Source: Chaetomidium leptoderma
Taxonomy: Eukaryota; Ascomycota; Sordariomycetes; Sordariales; Chaetomiaceae
Direction: 5' to 3'
DNA length: 64,000 nt
NCBI GenBank assembly: GCA_033296705.1
Contig: MU856992.1
Span: forward strand, 1-64,000
Part shown: positions 62,377 through 64,000 of the stretch, piece after piece
Layout of the letters: each line of letters starts with the position of its first letter
How positions within the stretch are numbered: the stretch's first letter is position 1
Program-made: the position numbers and the translations under genes
The notes under the pieces: model-generated
The model's database searches: none
The model's input: the letters and a program-made list of their open reading frames with translations, nothing else
Told to the model about the DNA's origin: nothing

Positions 62377-64000
62377 ATGTTTTTCCCCTTTGAGATTGGA
62401 GAAATTCATGGTGCTCTCGAGCTAGCGTATCGGATCATCAACATTGGCTGGGGCAGCGGTCACAATGCCCGTAGGACAACCCCCGTCAAGATCAGCAAGG
62501 TGAAGGTTTCCCACTAACTTGGATGATATCAATCAGATCAACAGTACTCGGAGTTCAAACAGGACATCGAGACCCTCACAGGGCAGTTGGAGACTCTTCA
62601 GCTTGCTATCAGGATCAGTCGAGCCAGCACAGTCGCTCTGCTCGCCCCCAGACAATCATCCCAAGCTCCGAGGCAACTAGACCAGATCTTTGGGAATTTC
62701 AAGGAAACCCTTGAGGGTTGTCGGCAGCTACTGGAGAGCCAAGCACGCCATGGTACTCAGACGGGCCCAGGATTCAACATCCAGTGGTTTCTGCTCGTCA
62801 AAGATGAGGTCAACATGCACCGTGATCGCATTGCGGTGCTCAACTCAAAATTGTCCCTTGCACTCCAGTCCCTCGAGATGTAGGTTTATTACGTCCCCAA
62901 CCCCATAGCCCTGTACACGATATTGACATGGAAACTAGTGAGAGAAGCGAGGGCCAGACCGTTTTGCTGCTCGAGTGCACCAACCTGGTCCTCGAGAGAA
63001 TAGACGTGCTGGACTCCAGAGTATCGAGGGCCCTCGGAGAAACCCTACCTCCTGCGCCTCTGCGTCGACTTGAAGTTCCCCAACAGCTTGAAAATATCCT
63101 CGTGTCCATAACTGCGGCAAGATACGGAAACATCACCAGCATCCCTATGGCTCAGGGGGTAAACGAGGTCATCTTCTATCTTGATCGTGCAACTCAGTGG
63201 CATGTTCGGAGACAATCGCCGCAACGGTGTCAAGCTTTCAAGTTCGCAAATCTGTTTAGGGCTTACTGGCTCCTGAACGCCACAAAATGGAGCGATGAGT
63301 ACCAAGCATCATCCACCAATGTGACAATTGAGGAGTTTGAACGACAATTTCCTCGACTGGGCATGACGGCACGCCGATTCTTTAACAAGCTAGAGGAGGT
63401 GAGTAATGATTGAACTCCCGCGATCATCAGAAAGCCATTCTAAATGAGAAGCAGAGAATCCACGAAGCTCATACCGAGTTGACTCGATCGGGAGAGGGGA
63501 TACCTCCGATACATCGACTACAAGAGAGCCTTGAACAAGAGAGCAACGCCTGGCAGGACCACAACCACTGGACGCCCCAGAGAGAAGAAGATGACGACCC
63601 AAGACGAGGGGAAAAGGTAGCAACCTGGTAAGTAACTGAGGGAACGTCACAGCAACGGCAAGGGCTAAGATGCTGAATACCTGGTATGTTAGTCGTCTAC
63701 GTAATACGAATACAACGACAGGTCAATTACTGGAGATCTATCGACAAGAAAAAGATGAAGGCCATCTCACTGTCATATCCTGCGGTGCAGGCCGTCCAGA
63801 TCGAGTGTAAGTCAGGAACCTACCTACCTTTCAGCTCCTCAAGATGGCTTCCATGGTCTCTGCAAGGGATGAACGAATCGCCGGTTGAGTAGCATGACTG
63901 CTGACTGGCTCAGACACCAAGTCGACTTGAAGTGCTTACACATGGCGCCATCCCCTGACGCTACAAGCCCGAATCGCGGCTTCTACTCGGTAACCTTGAG
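62377..64000 (+). CDS. Fungal signalling-type N-terminal domain protein, truncated at window end
   Basis: Exons 62377-62499, 62545-62879, 62939-63398, 63455-63627, 63693-63806 and 63914 to the edge are frame-compatible. The start MFFPFEIGEIHGALELAYRI fits the pattern of the fungal N-terminal domain seen ahead of kinase-like, ankyrin or STAND modules (F-x-F-x-x-G-x-I ... LA-x-R-I). Helical, coiled-coil-like sequence follows (YSEFKQDIETLTGQLETLQ, CRQLLESQARHG, TVLLLECTNLVLERIDVL). About 400 residues are visible before the cut, so the effector domain is missing. Exon 4 uses an acceptor at 63454 with a CTAAAT branch; exons 5-6 are less certain. The product may belong to a self/non-self or signalling repertoire. 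Confidence 0.6.

Noticed and set aside
61962..62393. 143-codon ORF considered as a 5' exon of the last gene
   Set aside because: Different frame from the last gene and His/Pro/Ser-rich; no splice path joins it convincingly.
63399..63430. 32-nt intron option in the last gene
   Set aside because: Too short; an acceptor at 63454 with a CTAAAT branch gives a 56-nt intron in the same frame.

Overview
The window is a gene-dense stretch of a filamentous ascomycete chromosome, most likely a Sordariomycete and plausibly a member of the Sordariales/Chaetomiaceae. The signs are GC-rich coding sequence, short introns (about 44-107 nt, GTRNGY donors, CTRAY branch points, YAG acceptors), many proteins of filamentous-fungal type (DOCK-type GEF, GH11 xylanase, secreted intradiol dioxygenase, fungal tetraspanin), and AT-shifted, transition-rich decay of a repeat and of a pseudogene that looks like repeat-induced point mutation (RIP). 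The species cannot be named from the sequence. Gene models were assembled by hand from splice sites and frame continuity. Several genes have introns of length 3n without stops (DCK1, nitrilase), so uninterrupted ORFs there overstate the protein.

Region 1 (0.5-7.5 kb) is the most unusual part. Two consecutive copies of the same head-to-head module each consist of a gamma-glutamylcyclotransferase-fold gene on the minus strand and an amidoligase-fold gene on the plus strand. The natural reading is a make/break pair for an amide or isopeptide bond, duplicated in tandem and then diverged. Region 2 (7.5-15.7 kb) holds a small two-finger zinc-finger gene, two small novel ORFs, a UPF0303/HbpS-like gene, a 541-bp foldback element with long inverted arms, two secreted phenol-active enzymes (intradiol dioxygenase and tyrosinase-like) and a second zinc-finger protein.

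Region 3 (16-32 kb) has three large genes: a 1374-residue acidic membrane-anchored protein, a 2129-residue DOCK/Dck1-type Rac GEF, and a type II membrane glycosyltransferase. Region 4 (32.8-36.3 kb) is decaying. It contains an ankyrin-repeat pseudogene with several nonsense and frameshift lesions, followed by a secreted alpha/beta hydrolase broken by one frameshift. Region 5 (36.9-46.5 kb) has a GH11 xylanase, an unknown protein, a C2H2 protein, a 73-residue two-exon gene, a nitrilase carrying a large low-complexity insert with a threefold repeat, and a disordered Ser-rich protein.

Region 6 (47.5-61.6 kb) is core housekeeping: MLH3 (mismatch repair/meiotic crossover), VPS11 (HOPS/CORVET), AIM22-like lipoate ligase, ARO2 chorismate synthase, a TSP3-like tetraspanin and an APC-family amino-acid permease. 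The window ends inside a multi-exon gene with a fungal signalling-type N-terminal domain (62.4 kb to the edge). No rRNA, tRNA, CRISPR array or intact transposase was recognised.
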